64,000 nt of DNA from Allodiplogaster sudhausi (taxonomy: Eukaryota > Nematoda > Chromadorea > Rhabditida > Diplogasteridae): NCBI GenBank assembly GCA_945643635.1, contig CALZFC010000017.1, positions 3,342,001-3,406,000 on the forward strand, read 5' to 3'. This document shows positions 26,291-38,242 of this stretch, piece after piece. The notes under the pieces are model-generated. The model made no database searches. It was given only the letters and a program-made list of their open reading frames with translations, and had not been told where the DNA came from. The position numbers and the translations under genes were made by a program. The first letter of the stretch is position 1. Each line of letters opens with the position of its first letter.

Positions 26291-27938
26291 TTACCTCAAC
26301 AACGCAAAGCAGTTTGTGAGGATCGGGATAAAAGAAAGAAGTAAGAGGAATACAGCGACGTATGCAACGAGAGTCTGAGAATTACAAATTAGTATTTTTC
26401 TTCTTCGTCTTCAAATTCATTTATAATGTGATGTTTTCCTAATCTGGAGGTGCAACATATGTTTCTGTTCATATTTAAATTTCCGATGGGTCCCTTACTA
26501 TCAATTAGAACGACGAATAACCAATTAATCTGAAAACAATTTCTGGTCTAGGCACCAAGTAAGCCGATGGAAAGCCATGTTTGTATCGCCATTTAACACA
26601 CCCGAAACATGCCGATCACAACCGAGTTCTCTCTTGTGGCAGAGTCTCTCCTTCGTAAGATGCGCCGAATTGAGAGGAAACTTAACATCAATAATGCTTG
26701 AGCGACAACTGCAATGAGCAATCTTTTAACTTTTCTTGCGCGATAGACAAAAAAAATAACAACGGCTTTCCAAGGAACAAGGACGTGAAGAAGACGATTA
26801 GAATGATGTTTCCGATTATGAAGGGAGATTTGAAGGAGAAGACTTGCAGGCCGGGAATGCCAGGAACGCTTTCTCTGAAGCCGGATGTAAGAGATGCGGT
26901 AAAGCCGATAAAGTAGATATGAAATCACACCCATTTATCACGTTCTTATATCTGCAATTGAATGCAATGTACACATGTGCGCAGAAAAATGAGTTTTTTG
27001 GGGCAATATTTCATATATGTATGAATGTACTTGTCTTATTTAAACTACCGATTGATCCATTATCTCGAACCAGATTTGCTAAATTGCAGCGATAAGCCCG
27101 TAGCTCCGCCTTGTTGTCAGCAAGTTCGCGCGAAGAGGATGACAAATTATGACGGAGAAAAAGGAGACTGAGAGGATTACGGAGATGAAGTAGCCAACGA
27201 ATGACGACGATGAAACGAGAAACATCTGATTGAAGAAAGAATAATTTAAAATTAAATTTAAACACCCGTCTCCCGCCTGGAAGATCATAGACTCACCAGA
27301 ATGGTTACGGTATATGAATGTCTTGTCTCTGGAAGAACGTTGTATATGGCAAAGTAGCGAAATGACGTTAATGATGGCATGATGATTACATAAAACGCAA
27401 AAATATTTCCAATACGTAGTGGAGCGAAACTTGCCATATGAACAAGCATACCGGATGGTATGCGTAAGAAATTGGCAGCACAAGAATGTTGGGCCAAATC
27501 TGGAGATTGATGATTATGATGCGATAAATCTTCCATAAACTGCGACCCTGTTAAGAAAGCGATTAATGAGTCGTCTCAGCGGCCAGTTTCTTTCTACCGT
27601 ATTTTTTTTCTATTAGCACCCCTCCTTCTATTAGAACCCACGCCCCCTCTAATAGTATGTACCTACCCCCTTAGCAAGGATGTTGAAAAATAGCACCCCC
27701 GGGTGATTCTAATAGGTAAAATACGGGTATTTCTCGATCTCGAACGAATAACTATTAACTATTGACAAGTTAATTGACGATTATCGATCCGTCTAATTAC
27801 CTGCGTTAGCGTGACAATGACAGTGAGTGCGCTTGTTGCAAAGCCAAGCCCACCAACAATGCGGAGGACCCAATTGAAGGGCACAACCAGCGGATCGTAG
27901 AAGTCGAGAAGCTCAGTGAGCGTTGCTTCGACAGACAT
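26291..27938 (-). pseudogene. Nematode 7TM chemoreceptor-like gene, copy A (degraded)
   Basis: Five exons are readable: 27,801-27,938 (MSVEATLTELLDFYDP..., first TM), 27,297-27,539, 27,071-27,225, an exon about 26,63x-26,92x, and 26,291-26,374 (AYVAVFLLLLSFIPIL, last TM). Hydrophobic segments and a short basic loop before the last TM fit a nematode serpentine receptor expressed at a cell membrane. The family (Str/Srh/Srd-like) is not assigned. Compared with copy B (32,775-34,428), the third exon lacks 4 bases near 27,08x, which shifts the frame onto TAG. The acceptor of exon 4 reads CAT instead of CAG (around 26,919). These two lesions make copy A a likely pseudogene. The exon 1/2 junction works here through ...CGCAG at 27,540. 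Confidence 0.65.
27596..27727. mobile_element. Small TIR MITE (ACCGTATTTT family) in receptor A intron 1
   Basis: The ends CCGTATTTTTTTTCTATTAG and its near complement CTAATAGGTAAAATACGG flank a C-rich core. An equivalent copy sits at 34,097-34,203 in unit B, so this insertion predates the tandem duplication. It belongs to the same family as 29,541-29,990. Confidence 0.6.
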
Positions 27939-28547
27939 CTCTTAGTTTAGCTGCAAAAAAACTGTAATACGACGCACGATTCACATTCGAATGAGTAAGG
28001 GGTTTTCACAACTCGAACATGCACCTCAAGCAGTTGATACAAAATTTTAGAACATTTTTAAGGGAGTCATTAAGAAGGATCTATGGAAAGCTGATTCGGT
28101 GCGGACTTCAGAAAGGCTAATTTGAAAGGCAGGTGAATGTGCACTTAGAATATGGGCATGTGTCTGCATGCATGTAATTGGAAAAGAGCTCAACAGCTGT
28201 AGCAAAGAAAATTCACCTTGTTTTCTACCGTTGCCAACTGGGCAAGATGATGAATTTGGCGCGATAAATAAACTTCTGGCCTGGGCAATCTGTCCACAAG
28301 TTAACATAAGGAGCAGGTTTGAAGACAGAGTCTGATTCGATGCTAATTGCATACCCGAGATGCCAATTTCACTGTGTAAGAATCTTGACTTCCATCTAAT
28401 CGACACTCTTTGCCACAATGTCATTACATGTTCTGACGCTTGAGAAATTTGCACCAAAATTATGCGAGAGAAAAATATGAATACGTTACGTGACATAGCA
28501 TCTAAAAAAGCAACGGATTCTTCACGTTCCAGTCATGTTCTTTTAAC

Positions 28548-29246
28548 CAGGGGTGGGCAAAAACCGGCCCGGGCCGGCCCGGCAACTCTCCAGGCCGGGC
28601 CCGGGCGGGCCCGGCAACGTCCAGGCCGGGCCCGGGCCGGGCCTGCATTCGTAGGCCCGGCCCGGCCCGGGCCCTACTTCCAAAAATATGTGGCGGGCCG
28701 GGCCCGGGCCGGCCCGCTGCCTGTCGGGCCGGGACGGGCCGGGCCCTGATTTCCAAGGCCCGGCCCGGGCCTGGCCAGGGCCGTGCCCGGGCCAGGTTTT
28801 CAACCGCAAATATGCTTAGGTGGAGCAAAAACACGGGCGGCTTAAATATAATTCATCAAAAATACGTGTAAATTTTTGCAGACGTTGCCCAAATCTATCA
28901 AAACAGGTCAAAAACGCGAAAAAAACCAGGATTTTGTTTTGTTTAAACCATCATATATTCGGACTTGTTTTTGAATGCCGACATTTTATTAGGCGTGAAA
29001 GGCTAGAAATAAGACCCGTGCCGGGCCCGGATTTTAAATTCAGATGCGGGCCGGGCCCGGGCTGGTCCGCGTTCGATAAGGCCGGGCCAGGGCCGGGCCT
29101 TGTACCATTCGGGCCGGCCCGGGCCAGGCCCGCTAATTTATATTAGGCCCGGGCCCGGGCCGGGCCGTAAAAATCATCAGCGGGCCGGGCCGGGCCGGGC
29201 CGGGCCGCGGGCCGCCAGCGGGCCTGGCCCGGGCCGCCCACCCCTG
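28548..29246. mobile_element. Non-autonomous hAT transposon (CAGGGGTGGGC ends) with perfect 8-bp target duplication
   Basis: The element starts CAGGGGTGGGCAAA and ends GCCCACCCCTG. The 8 bases CTTTTAAC occur directly on both sides (28,540-28,547 and 29,247-29,254). The interior has arrays of GGCCCGGG-type words near both ends and about 200 bases of AT-rich core; no transposase is encoded. Unit B has an uninterrupted TTTTTTAACTCTGTTA at about 35,013-35,028, the empty site. The Gly/Pro/Arg-rich open frames across it are translations of the GC-rich repeats, not proteins. Confidence 0.93.
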
Positions 29247-29294
29247 CTTTTAACTCTATTATTTTATATTCTTTTGATTATTGTGTCTTATGTT

Positions 29295-29417
29295 CTAATA
29301 AGCTTGCGTAGTTGCATAACCGAGCGCGCCAACAGTGCGGAAGACCCAGTTGAAGGGGTCACCAAGCAGCGGTTCGTGGTGCTCGAGAACCTGAGCGAGC
29401 AAAGATTCCACGGCCAT
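29295..29417 (-). pseudogene. First-exon fragment of a second 7TM receptor, unit A
   Basis: The frame reads MAVESLLAQVLEHHEPLL... then FNWVFRTVGALGYATT and meets a stop. It matches the first exon of the neighbouring receptor (MSVEATL..., FNWVLRIVGGLGFAT) up to the middle of the first TM. After that the match ends and no later exon was recognised before 27,938. It is a truncated paralog. Confidence 0.55.
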
Positions 29418-29540
29418 TTTTGTTCTCGCATAATAAGTGGCAGCTGCAACCAAATCGCACTATTCCTAATGTAAGGAGCTTTTAGAGAAGACGAGAGATA
29501 TTCTTGGCGCTAACCATGGCTGTTCACTTGCTACATACAT

Positions 29541-29990
29541 ACCGTATTTTCTCTATTAGTACCCCCCCCCCTTTATTAGAACCCCCCCCCTCTAATAGTA
29601 CCCCCCTCTGATAAAGCCATTGAAAAATAGAACCCCTCCCTCTAGTAGAACCCCCCCTCCAATAGTGCCCCCCCCCCCTAACAGCCTAAAAATCTCAGCT
29701 CGAGACGTACCTCGAATGGATCCTGGAGGTATGGGATGCTCTCTCCAATGAAATGATTGCAAATTCATTCAAAATATGTTTTAAAATGGATATTCCAGTG
29801 ATGATTCCTATGAATTCGACCTACGATTCTTCTTATTATGAGAAGAAAATGTTGTTATCAAACTTTTAGTGTCTCACATTGAAAAATAGAACCCCTCCCT
29901 CCAGTAGAACCCCTCCCTCTAATAGTGCCCCCCTCTCGCAGGGGTATTGAAAAATAGAACCCCCGGGGGTACTAATAGAGAAAATACGGT
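29541..29990. mobile_element. C-rich TIR MITE (ACCGTATTTTCTCTATTAGTACCC)
   Basis: A terminal inverted repeat of about 26 bases begins ACCGTATTTTCTCTATTAG at 29,541 and ends in its complement at 29,990. TA is present at both ends. The interior repeats phrases of the form TAGAACCCCCCCCTCTAATAG. Unit B (about 35,290-35,310) lacks it. It is the longer relative of the elements at 27,596 and 34,097. Confidence 0.75.
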
Positions 29991-30697
29991 AGTTGCTTAC
30001 CCGGGCAACCACATCATGGGCAGTCTGAGTTTCGTGCCAGTAACTGCATCACCGAGCCTAGTACTTACATACATTAATGCCCGACAGACTTCTTGAGGAC
30101 ATTGAGTTCGGGACGAGTCATCCAAAACCAATACGTATTTATCTTTTATTAATTGAAAGATGTTCGTATAGTAAATACACCGCCTGGTTGTTAGTTGTTC
30201 ATGTTAAATTACCTACTTTCAAACAAAGATTACGATGCAAACTAAAGCAAACTAAAGCGTTCATTCACAATATATGTAGTTTTATTGTGTTTACTTTGCA
30301 ATGCCTTTATTCATATTTCCCCACGGAGAACCAACGAGGGACGCGATGAAGAGGAATGTCGCTGTTTTCAACAAGATAAACTAATAAAATTGTTTTAGAA
30401 AAACAACTAAATTTCGCCAGAGGAATAAGGATAACTTGAATAACAATCTTTTATTACTTTACAAAGAGCGCCTCGCGTGGAACCGTACTAATTTTGCGTG
30501 GTAGCTGTCGTCGGCATCGAAGGATTGTCCATATGAATTTGCTATAAGAAAAATAAGCTTTGTTCTCTTTTCTCCAAAATCATTCAAAAATTTGGTATGT
30601 ATAAAATTTAAGTTTTGTATATAAAGTGGGAATTTGACATTATTGTGAACTTCTAATCATCATTCAACTAAATATATTGTATGTACACATGTACATA

Positions 30698-32265
30698 CAG
30701 TACCGGCCAAAAAATACGAACATTAACATATTTTGCTATATTTTCCTTCAAAGTCAAAGAAGCTGAATGCAATTTTCAGGGTTATTTCTATGTACTGTCA
30801 CACAACTAACAGTAGATTATTGGTTTCATTGATCGACTACAGAGCGAAAAAATCAATTATTCGAATTACCCAGGTTGCACATTTATAGGCGTGCTAGACA
30901 AAATGAATTCTTTCTTTGATATTTGGGTAGTTTATATTGGATAGATGGTTGATATGTATTATTCAATATCTCGGCGATAAGTTTTTGGCCTAATTATTAT
31001 TAAATCATATGAAGTTATATGCTGCCTGCCTTTAGATCGAGATTCATTCACATGGCCTTAGAAGGTTTAGCGGGATAAAATCGATCATTTACTACAATGC
31101 CTAGAGTATTAATGATGTCCAAATATTCGCAGGTAATCACTGAACAAATTCAAATGGTTAATTGAGGTGTGGAAATTAAGTGCTAACTATTTGTGCACAC
31201 TTTGAACACCGCAGTCAACTTTGGCCCGCAGCGCAAAAGTGCAAAAAGTTATGTTGTGCAGAGGTCCGTGTTTGGAAATCGGTTTTACCTGTCTCAAACG
31301 AGAGCAAATAGGCTCTGTCACGTTCAGGAACCCTATTTCATCCTTGCCACAAGTGAAGCCACAAGTAACAGTAGATTGTTTGAATGAAAGCTAGTATTGA
31401 GTTGTGCGCTGCATTGACAGCTGTCTGTTCTAGATCAATCACAACTTTAAATAAGCTAATTGAATTTTAGACTATTGCAGAACACTCTGTTGTATCGATT
31501 AAAGCGATTTTTGACTCGATCTTAAAACTTTTCGATCGTTTCCACCCTTATACGGCAAAGCACTATTCTACGCCAGGGTACATTCAAACGATCTGCCCCT
31601 CCCTTTGTGGCCTCACGTAGCCAGGGATCAAATATGGCTGTTGAAGGTAGAAAAACCAATTAAGTATTATTATAGATGTGTAAAACCGATTTCCAAACAC
31701 GGACCTCTGCACAACATAACTTTTTGCACTTTTGCGCTGCGGGCCAAAGTTGATTGCGGTGTTCAAAGTGTGCACAAATAGTTAGCACCTAATTTCCACA
31801 GCTGAATTAACCATTTGAAATTGTTCAGTGATTATATGCGAATATTTGGACATCAGTAGAACTCTAGGCATTGGAGTAAGTGATCGATTCTATCCCGCTA
31901 AACCTTCTGCATCTAAGGTCAAGCGAATGAATCTCGATCTGAGGGCAGGCAGCATGTAACGGAATATGATTTAATAATAATTAGGCCCAAACTTAACGCG
32001 GAGATGTAATATAATACATATCAACCATCTATCCAATATAAACTACCCGAATATCAAAGAAATAAATCATTTTGTCTAGCACGCCTATAAATGTGCAACC
32101 TGGGAAATTCGAATTATTGATTTTTTCGCTCTGTAGTCTATCAATGAAACCAATAATCTACTGTTAGTACATAGAAATAAGCCTGAAAATTGCATTCAGT
32201 TTCTTTAACTTTGAAGGAAAATATAGCAAAATATGTTTGTGTTCGTATCTTTTTGGCCGGTACTG
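30698..32265. mobile_element. Palindromic Tc1/mariner-type foldback element with ~600-bp arms
   Basis: The ends are CAGTACCGGCCAAAAA (30,698) and its complement GGCCGGTACTG (to 32,265), flanked on both sides by TA, as in Tc1/mariner insertions. The two halves are inverted copies over about 600 bases (30,698-about 31,297 versus about 31,670-32,265) with a partly related centre. Each arm encodes the same short open frame in mirror image (31,193 and 31,775), which is a consequence of the palindrome. No transposase is present. Confidence 0.9.
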
Positions 32266-32774
32266 TACATATGTGCATGCGTATATTCATATGTACATAC
32301 ATACATACATATGTACATATACTACATGTATAAAAGTTTTAGAATACCCGGACGGAATATCATCTCATGAAATTTTTAGGCAACCGAGCCAAATCGTTTT
32401 TCCTTAGACAATCGACTTTTTCCACCATTAGTGATGGCAAACGAGTCAAACCGAAGAGGCGAGACGGAGAAGAGAATCGTAAGAGAAGTGAGGAGAGGTG
32501 CCGAAGTAAACATCAGAATGAACACGAACGATATGCGGAAGCGAGTGTACCGATGTGGGCTGCGTGTTTAGAAAAAACTTTTTATTACTTACTTTAAATA
32601 TTATAGTTAATATAATTTAATAATATGCGCGAAAAATATTAGCATTATAATATGAAAATAACATTTTCCGTTCTTTATAAATGCAGTCTTACTCTAATGC
32701 GTACATTCGCGTCCACAACGGAATGTTTTGTATTTGTAAAAGATCAGAAAACACATTAATTGTTCAATTTACCT

Positions 32775-34428
32775 TTACCTCAACATCGCAAAGCCATTTG
32801 TCAGGAGCGGGATGAAGGAAAGAAGTAATAGGAATACGGCGACGTATGCAACAAGAGTCTGAGAATTACAAATTACTATTTTTCTTCTTCATCTTCAAAT
32901 TCATTTATAATGAGAAGTTTTCCTAATCTGGGGGTAGCTACATATGTATGTATGTTTCTGTTTATGTTCAAATATCCAATGGATCCCTTATTATCAATGA
33001 GAACATAAACGAATCATCAAATAAACTGAAAAAAATTTTGCTCTAGTCACCAGGTAAGCCCGAGGAGAAGAAGCCATGTTTGTATTACGATTAATGTAAC
33101 ACACCCGAAACATGCCGATGACAACCGTGTTCTCTCTTGTGGCAGAGTCTCTCCTTCGTAACATGCGCCGAATTGAAAGGAAACATAACATTAATAATGC
33201 TTGAACGGCAACTGCAATGAGCTTACTTGTAAGTTTTCTTGCGATAGACAAGAGAAATAACGACTTTCCAAGGAAGAAGAGCGTGAAGAAGCTGATTAGA
33301 ATGATGTTTCCGAGTATGAAGGGCGATTTGAAGGAGAAGACTTGCAAGCCGGGAATACCAGGAACGCTTTCTCTGAAGCTGGATGTAACAGATGAGGTGA
33401 AGCCGATAAAGTAGATCTGAACTCACACCCATTTATCACGCTCTTTTGTCTGTAATTGAACGCAATCTACACATGTGCGCAGAAAAATGTGTTTTTTTGG
33501 GATAATATTTCATATACATAGTATGTACATGTGTTATATTTAAACTACCGATTGATCCATTATCTCGAACCAGATTTGTTGCATAAATTGAAGCGATAAG
33601 CCCGTAGCTCCGCCTTGTCGTCAGCAAGTTCGCGCGAAGAGGATGACAAATTATGACATAGAAAAAGAAGACTGAGAGGAGGACGGAGATGAAGTAGCCA
33701 ACGAATGCCGACGATGAAATGAGAAACATCTAATTGAAGAAAGAATTTGAAATTAAATTTAAACACCCGTCTCCCGCCTGGAAGATCATAGACTCACCAG
33801 AATGGTTACGGTATATGAATGCCTTGTCTCTGGAAGAACGTTGTACACGGCAACGTAGCGAAATGACGTTAATAATGGCAAGATGATTACATAAAACGCA
33901 AAAATATTTCCCATACGTAATGGAGCGCAACTTGACATATGAAAAAGCGTACCGGATGGTATGCGTAAGAAATTGGCAGGACAAGAATATTGGGCCAAAT
34001 CTGGAGATTGATGATTATGATGCGATAAATCTTCCATAAAGTGCGACCCTGTTAAGAAAGCAATTAATGAGTCATCTCAACTTCCAGTTTCTTTCCACCG
34101 CATTTTTTTTCTATTAGTACCCTCCCTCTACTTGACTAGAACCCCCTTTGTAAGGATATTGAAAAATAGCACTCCGGGAGGTTCTGATAGGTAAAATACG
34201 GGTATATCTCGATCTCGAACGAATAACTTGAATTAAACGCTGGATTAAATATTGACTAGTTAATTGGCGATTATCGCTCCGTCTAGTTACCTGCGTTAGC
34301 GTGAGAATGACAGTGAGTGCGCTTGATGCAAAGCCAAGTCCGCCAACAACGCGGAGGACCCAATTGAATTGCACAACCAGCGGATCGTAGAATTCGAGAA
34401 GCTCAGCGAGAGTAGCTTCGACCGACAT
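32775..34428 (-). CDS. Nematode 7TM chemoreceptor-like gene, copy B
   Basis: Exons: 34,291-34,428 (MSVEATLAELLEFYDP...), 33,798-about 34,040 (ends ETRHSYTVTIL), 33,571-33,729 (MFLISSSAFVGYFISVLL; 53 codons), 33,105-33,416 (IYFIGFTSSVTSSFRE...; 104 codons) and 32,775-32,858 (AYVAVFLLLLSFIPLL, stop). Exons 3 to 5 join cleanly in phase 0, unlike copy A. Several strongly hydrophobic segments and a basic loop with RRMLRRRDSATRE precede the last TM, fitting a membrane chemoreceptor; the family is not assigned. One problem remains: at the exon 1/2 junction the AG used in copy A (CGCAG) is CGCAC here (around 34,040), and the nearby AACAG acceptor gives the wrong frame. So copy B may also be damaged or use an unseen junction. 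Confidence 0.6.
34097..34203. mobile_element. Small TIR MITE in receptor B intron 1
   Basis: This is the ortholog of 27,596-27,727 after duplication: ACCGCATTTTTTTTCTATTAG at the left, AGGTAAAATACGGG at the right. Its core is shorter. It marks an insertion older than the tandem duplication. Confidence 0.55.
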
Positions 34429-35063
34429 CTCTATGTTTAGCTGCAAGAAAAAAATAGTAGTACGACGCACGATTCGCAATCAAATGAGTTTAAGGGTTTC
34501 ACAACTCGAACATGCACCTCAAGCAGTTGATACAATGTTTTGGGACATTTTTAAGGGAGTCAATAAGTAGGATCTATATAGTGCTGAGGATTATTTGAAC
34601 GCGCAGGTGCAATTTGAATATATGAACATAAATATGTATGCATGCATGTAATTGGAAAAGAGCTCAACAGCTGCAGCAAAGAAAATTCACCTTGTTTACT
34701 ATCGTTGCCAACTGGGCAAGATGATGAATTTGGCGCGATAAATAAACTTCTGGCCTAAGGCAATCTGTCCATAAGTTAACATAAAGAGCAGGTTTGAAGA
34801 CAAAGTCTGATTTGATGCTAATTTCATACCCGAGATGCCAATTTCACTGTGTAAGAATCTTAACTTCCATCTTATCGGCACTCTTTGCCACAATGTCACT
34901 ACATGTTCTGACGCTTGAGAAATTTGCACCAAAATTATGCGAGAGAAAAATATAAATACGTTACGTGCCATAACATCTAAAAAAGCAACGGATTCTTCAC
35001 GTTTCAGTCGTCTTTTTTAACTCTGTTATTTTATATATTCTTTTGATTAATGAGCCTTGTGTT

Positions 35064-35177
35064 CTAATAAGCTTGCGTAGTTGCAAAACCGAGCCCGCCA
35101 ACAGTGCGGAAGACCCAGTTGAAGGGCTCACCAAGCAGCGGTTCGTGGTGCTCGAGAAGCAAAGATTCCACGGCCAT
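35064..35177 (-). pseudogene. First-exon fragment of a second 7TM receptor, unit B
   Basis: This is the copy of 29,295-29,417. It reads MAVESLLLEHHEPLLGEP then FNWVFRTVGGLGFATT and a stop, with a 9-base in-frame deletion relative to unit A. As in A, nothing after the first TM was found. Confidence 0.5.
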
Positions 35178-35771
35178 TTTTGTTCTCGCATAAGAAGTGG
35201 CAGCTGCAACCAAATCGAACTATTCCGATTCAATAACTAAGTAAGGAGGAGACGAGATATATTAATGGTGCTATCTACGGCTATTTACTCTGCTAGTTGC
35301 ATACAGGGCAACCACGTCATGGACAGTCTGAGTTTCGTGCCAGTAACTGCATCACCGAGCCTAGTACTTACATACATTAATGCCCGACAGACTTCTTGAG
35401 GACATTGGTTTCTCGTTCGGGACGAGTCATTCAAAATCCATACGCATTTATCTTTTATTAATTGAACGATGCTCATATAGTAAACATAACGCCTGATTGT
35501 TAGTTGTTCATGTTCAATTACCTACTTTCATACATACAACGAAACAGCTGGCCATAAAGAAGATGCTAGTTAGTGGGCACTAACAATAAGAGACGTCACT
35601 TTTTTCCTCCATGAACACACAATCAGAACTGAAACTTACGAGAAGAATACGAAGGCTGTTATGGACTCCAAATTGTGAATAGAGATGATGAGGGGCATAG
35701 GAAAGATGGAGTGAGATGGGCAGGGTGCGAGAGAGTGCGAGAGAGTGAGAGACGAGCAGAGATGCAGAGAC

Positions 35772-37691
35772 TCAGAATGGGCGGCCGTTCTTGCTGGGGC
35801 GCTGCGTGACGGAGCGGCCGCAGCTGGCGGTGTTCTCGAAGACGGGCCGTGGAATGCCGAAGAGCGTCTCGAGTTTCTTCGCGATCTCCACCATCGCCAG
35901 CCGCTCGTTCGGGTTATCCGGCCACACGTGGCGCTGTAAAATGGCCATTTTATATAGCCTCGTTTAATCACATCTTTCTTCTTTTGTATTATCAAAGACA
36001 TAAAAACTTTCAATTTCATATCGTCTACTTTTTAAATTAAACTTTCCCACGGTGTATATTTTATTGTTTTAAACACGCTCGATCCTCTGTAGCGAAATAA
36101 AAGAAATACAAAATAAAATGAACTGAATGACGTCCTCACGGACGCCGAATGCCGGGTCGAAGGCCATGCGGTAGCCTTCGCCGGCCACCTTCGCAGCCAC
36201 TTCCATGACGCGCATTCCCGGGTACGGCTCCACGCCGTTGTGGTAGATCTCCCACACCAGGATTCCTGCAATTTAGAAAAAAAATTAAAATAGTGTTTTT
36301 GTAATAATATTTTTTCGCATTTCATTTCGTAATAAATAGTTCAATTTTCTCTTCGAATTGATATTCCTCCAGACTGCCTAACCAAACGAGAAGACGTCGG
36401 TCTACTGGGAGTACATCGCAGTCTTGATCGTCTCGGGGGCCAGCCAGCGAATCGGAACCTGAAAAGCGAAGGGAAAATTAGCAAATAAGAGAGGCGACGG
36501 AATGAGAGGGGAAGGAGCTGGTGATAGGTTGAAAGGCAATCCTAGCCCTGCTCTTCGGGTCCATCTGTTGCCTGCGCGCGAGAGCCCGAAGTCCGCAATC
36601 TTGACCTAAAAAATTAAATCGTTAAAAAAAGTAATTTACTCATTAAGAATATTTATTTGAATATTTTAATAACGAAAATAAAATAACCTTGTTGTCGCCG
36701 TACAGGCAGTTGCGCGCTGCGATGTCCCGGTGGAGGCAGTTCTTATCGTGGAGGTACTCGATTCTCCACGCGGCCTGCAAAGATCTTTTCTTCAATGATT
36801 CTAATAGTTTTTAAAACAGTTAAAGTTTTTAAACTAAAGCTACCAATCGAAATCAATATGATTGAAGTGAAACCTGAAGGATCATTTCGTTCTTGGTCTC
36901 CATTGAGACGGCGTTCTTCTGGAGGTAGCCGTCGAGCGAACCCTGATTGGCCTGAAAAAAACTGCATTTTTTAAAAAGTTTAGTCTTAAGTTATATCTTT
37001 TAATAATAACTTTAAAAAAAATCGCTTCAAACCAGCTCCATGACGAGCATGAGGGGCTCCTTGCGCGCGGCCACCCCGTATAGGCGGACGATGTTCGGGT
37101 GGTCGACGAAGCGCAGCAGACGCGCCTGCAAACAAAACATAATTATTTAATTTTAAAATGTAAGCATACCCAAATTCCCAACCTCGCTCATGATCTCCTT
37201 GATCTGCTCCTTCGTCATGGCGTCCAGCTTGGCCAGCTTTATCGCACACGGAAGCTCCTTGCCGGTCTTCTTCGACTTCCACTTCCCGAGGTGGACCTGT
37301 AAATGGGAAAGAAATTAAATAGAGCAAAAATGCAGTTTCTGCTTGTTGCTAGTTTCCCATAGGAAATTCCGCACGAGAATCAAAGGCCGACCTCTCCAAA
37401 GGCGCCTTCACCGAGCTTCTTCGTGCTTTCGATGTCCTCGTGGTCGAGCTCCCAGTTGCGGCGACCGATGGGCGCTTTGATCACAACGGGGTGTTTCTGA
37501 AACGAAAAATTTATTCCATAAATTTTTTTTTAATATTTGCGCCTAATCGAAAAGTGATGAATAACGCACCGATGTCAGGGAAGTTCCGGACTTGAGGTGA
37601 GATTCCACGAGCTTCGGCACTGAATCGTAGACCGTCGTGCGCTCGATCGAATACCTCTCTCCCGTCTTGTTGATCACGAAGTGTTTGGGCT

Positions 37692-37734
<43 letters not shown>

Positions 37735-38242
37735 GAGGAAGAACAACAAAACAGAGACAGAAGCTCTTTGAAGAAGAGGAAGGTAAAAGAGAGAGAGAGA
37801 GAGAGAGAGAGTTCTTGGTAGAGAACAGAGTGCGAAGAGAAGAGAGGCGAGGCAAGAGAAGTAGACGAACCGCCTGGTCCTTCTCCGTCAGCACGGAGAT
37901 GACGTACTCGCGCTGGCCGGGCTTCGATTCGCACGAGGAAATCGCCCGGTTGGTGCAGGAACGCCTGAAAGAAATGATTTGTTAAGCAATAATTACTATT
38001 GCATATCAATCGCCAATCACCGGTGGGTTTTCTATTTTCTATTTTAGATTTTATGCATTATGTACATATATTCAATCTTATTCAAAGATATGACATTTTC
38101 GGCATAATTTCTCATTGTTGTTTAAAATCTTCTTGAAAGATCTTCTCGACGAGAGAGTAGAAGTCACCTTGGTGTCTTCACGATTCAGAAGGCCGTGGTA
38201 ATACGGCTGATTGTAGAGATCGCCGTCGTTGCTTGAAGCCAT
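35772..38242 (-). pseudogene. SH2-tyrosine kinase (Fer/Fes, spe-8-like), degraded copy
   Basis: Exons run from MASSNDGDLYNQPYYHG at 38,242, through an SH2 domain (HQPGDFLVRI, PKHFVINKTGERYSIE), GAFGEV, HLGKWKSKKTGKELPCAIKLAK (VAIK-type Lys), CLHRDIAARNCL, KIADFGLSRA and WEIYHNGVEPYPGMRV, to a last exon HVWPDNPNERLAMVEIAKKL ending at 35,772. The family is the nematode-expanded cytoplasmic SH2-kinase group. Lesions versus the plus-strand copy: an 11-base deletion in the SH2 exon (about 37,92x), a 7-base deletion in the activation loop (about 36,563), TAG in place of the Lys codon after MYSQ (36,402-36,404), and loss of the donor after VIQF (about 36,110). It cannot make a full kinase. Confidence 0.85.

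Larger units (their letters stand above)
25350..30228. repeat. Tandem duplication unit A (7TM receptor locus)
   Basis: This unit aligns by eye along its length with 30,229-35,531. Shared landmarks include CGGACGGAATATCATCTCATGA (25,902 and 32,350, a partial match), the receptor exons, and the 3' block around GCCCGACAGACTTCTTGAGG (30,080 and 35,382). Unit A additionally carries the AT microsatellite, a hAT MITE (28,548-29,246) and a TIR MITE (29,541-29,990), and it lacks the foldback element of unit B. The borders are approximate. Confidence 0.8.
30229..35531. repeat. Tandem duplication unit B (7TM receptor locus)
   Basis: This is the second copy of the unit at 25,350-30,228, in the same orientation. 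It contains the 1.57-kb foldback element at 30,698-32,265 and the better-preserved receptor gene. It lacks the hAT and 450-bp TIR insertions of unit A. The right edge is where similarity stops, after CTACTTTCATACA at about 35,531. Confidence 0.8.

Noticed and set aside
28047..28496. 149-aa minus frame between the two receptor fragments (also 34,699-34,971)
   Set aside because: It is present in both duplication units, but frames are not consistently kept between them and no family was recognised; not called as a gene.
28462..29474. Long Gly/Pro/Arg/Ala-rich frames on both strands
   Set aside because: They are the GGCCCGGG arrays of the hAT MITE read in several frames; the element boundaries and target duplication explain the sequence.
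31193..31775. Two similar 63-64 aa frames on opposite strands
   Set aside because: They are mirror images produced by the palindromic foldback element, with no sign of a real protein.
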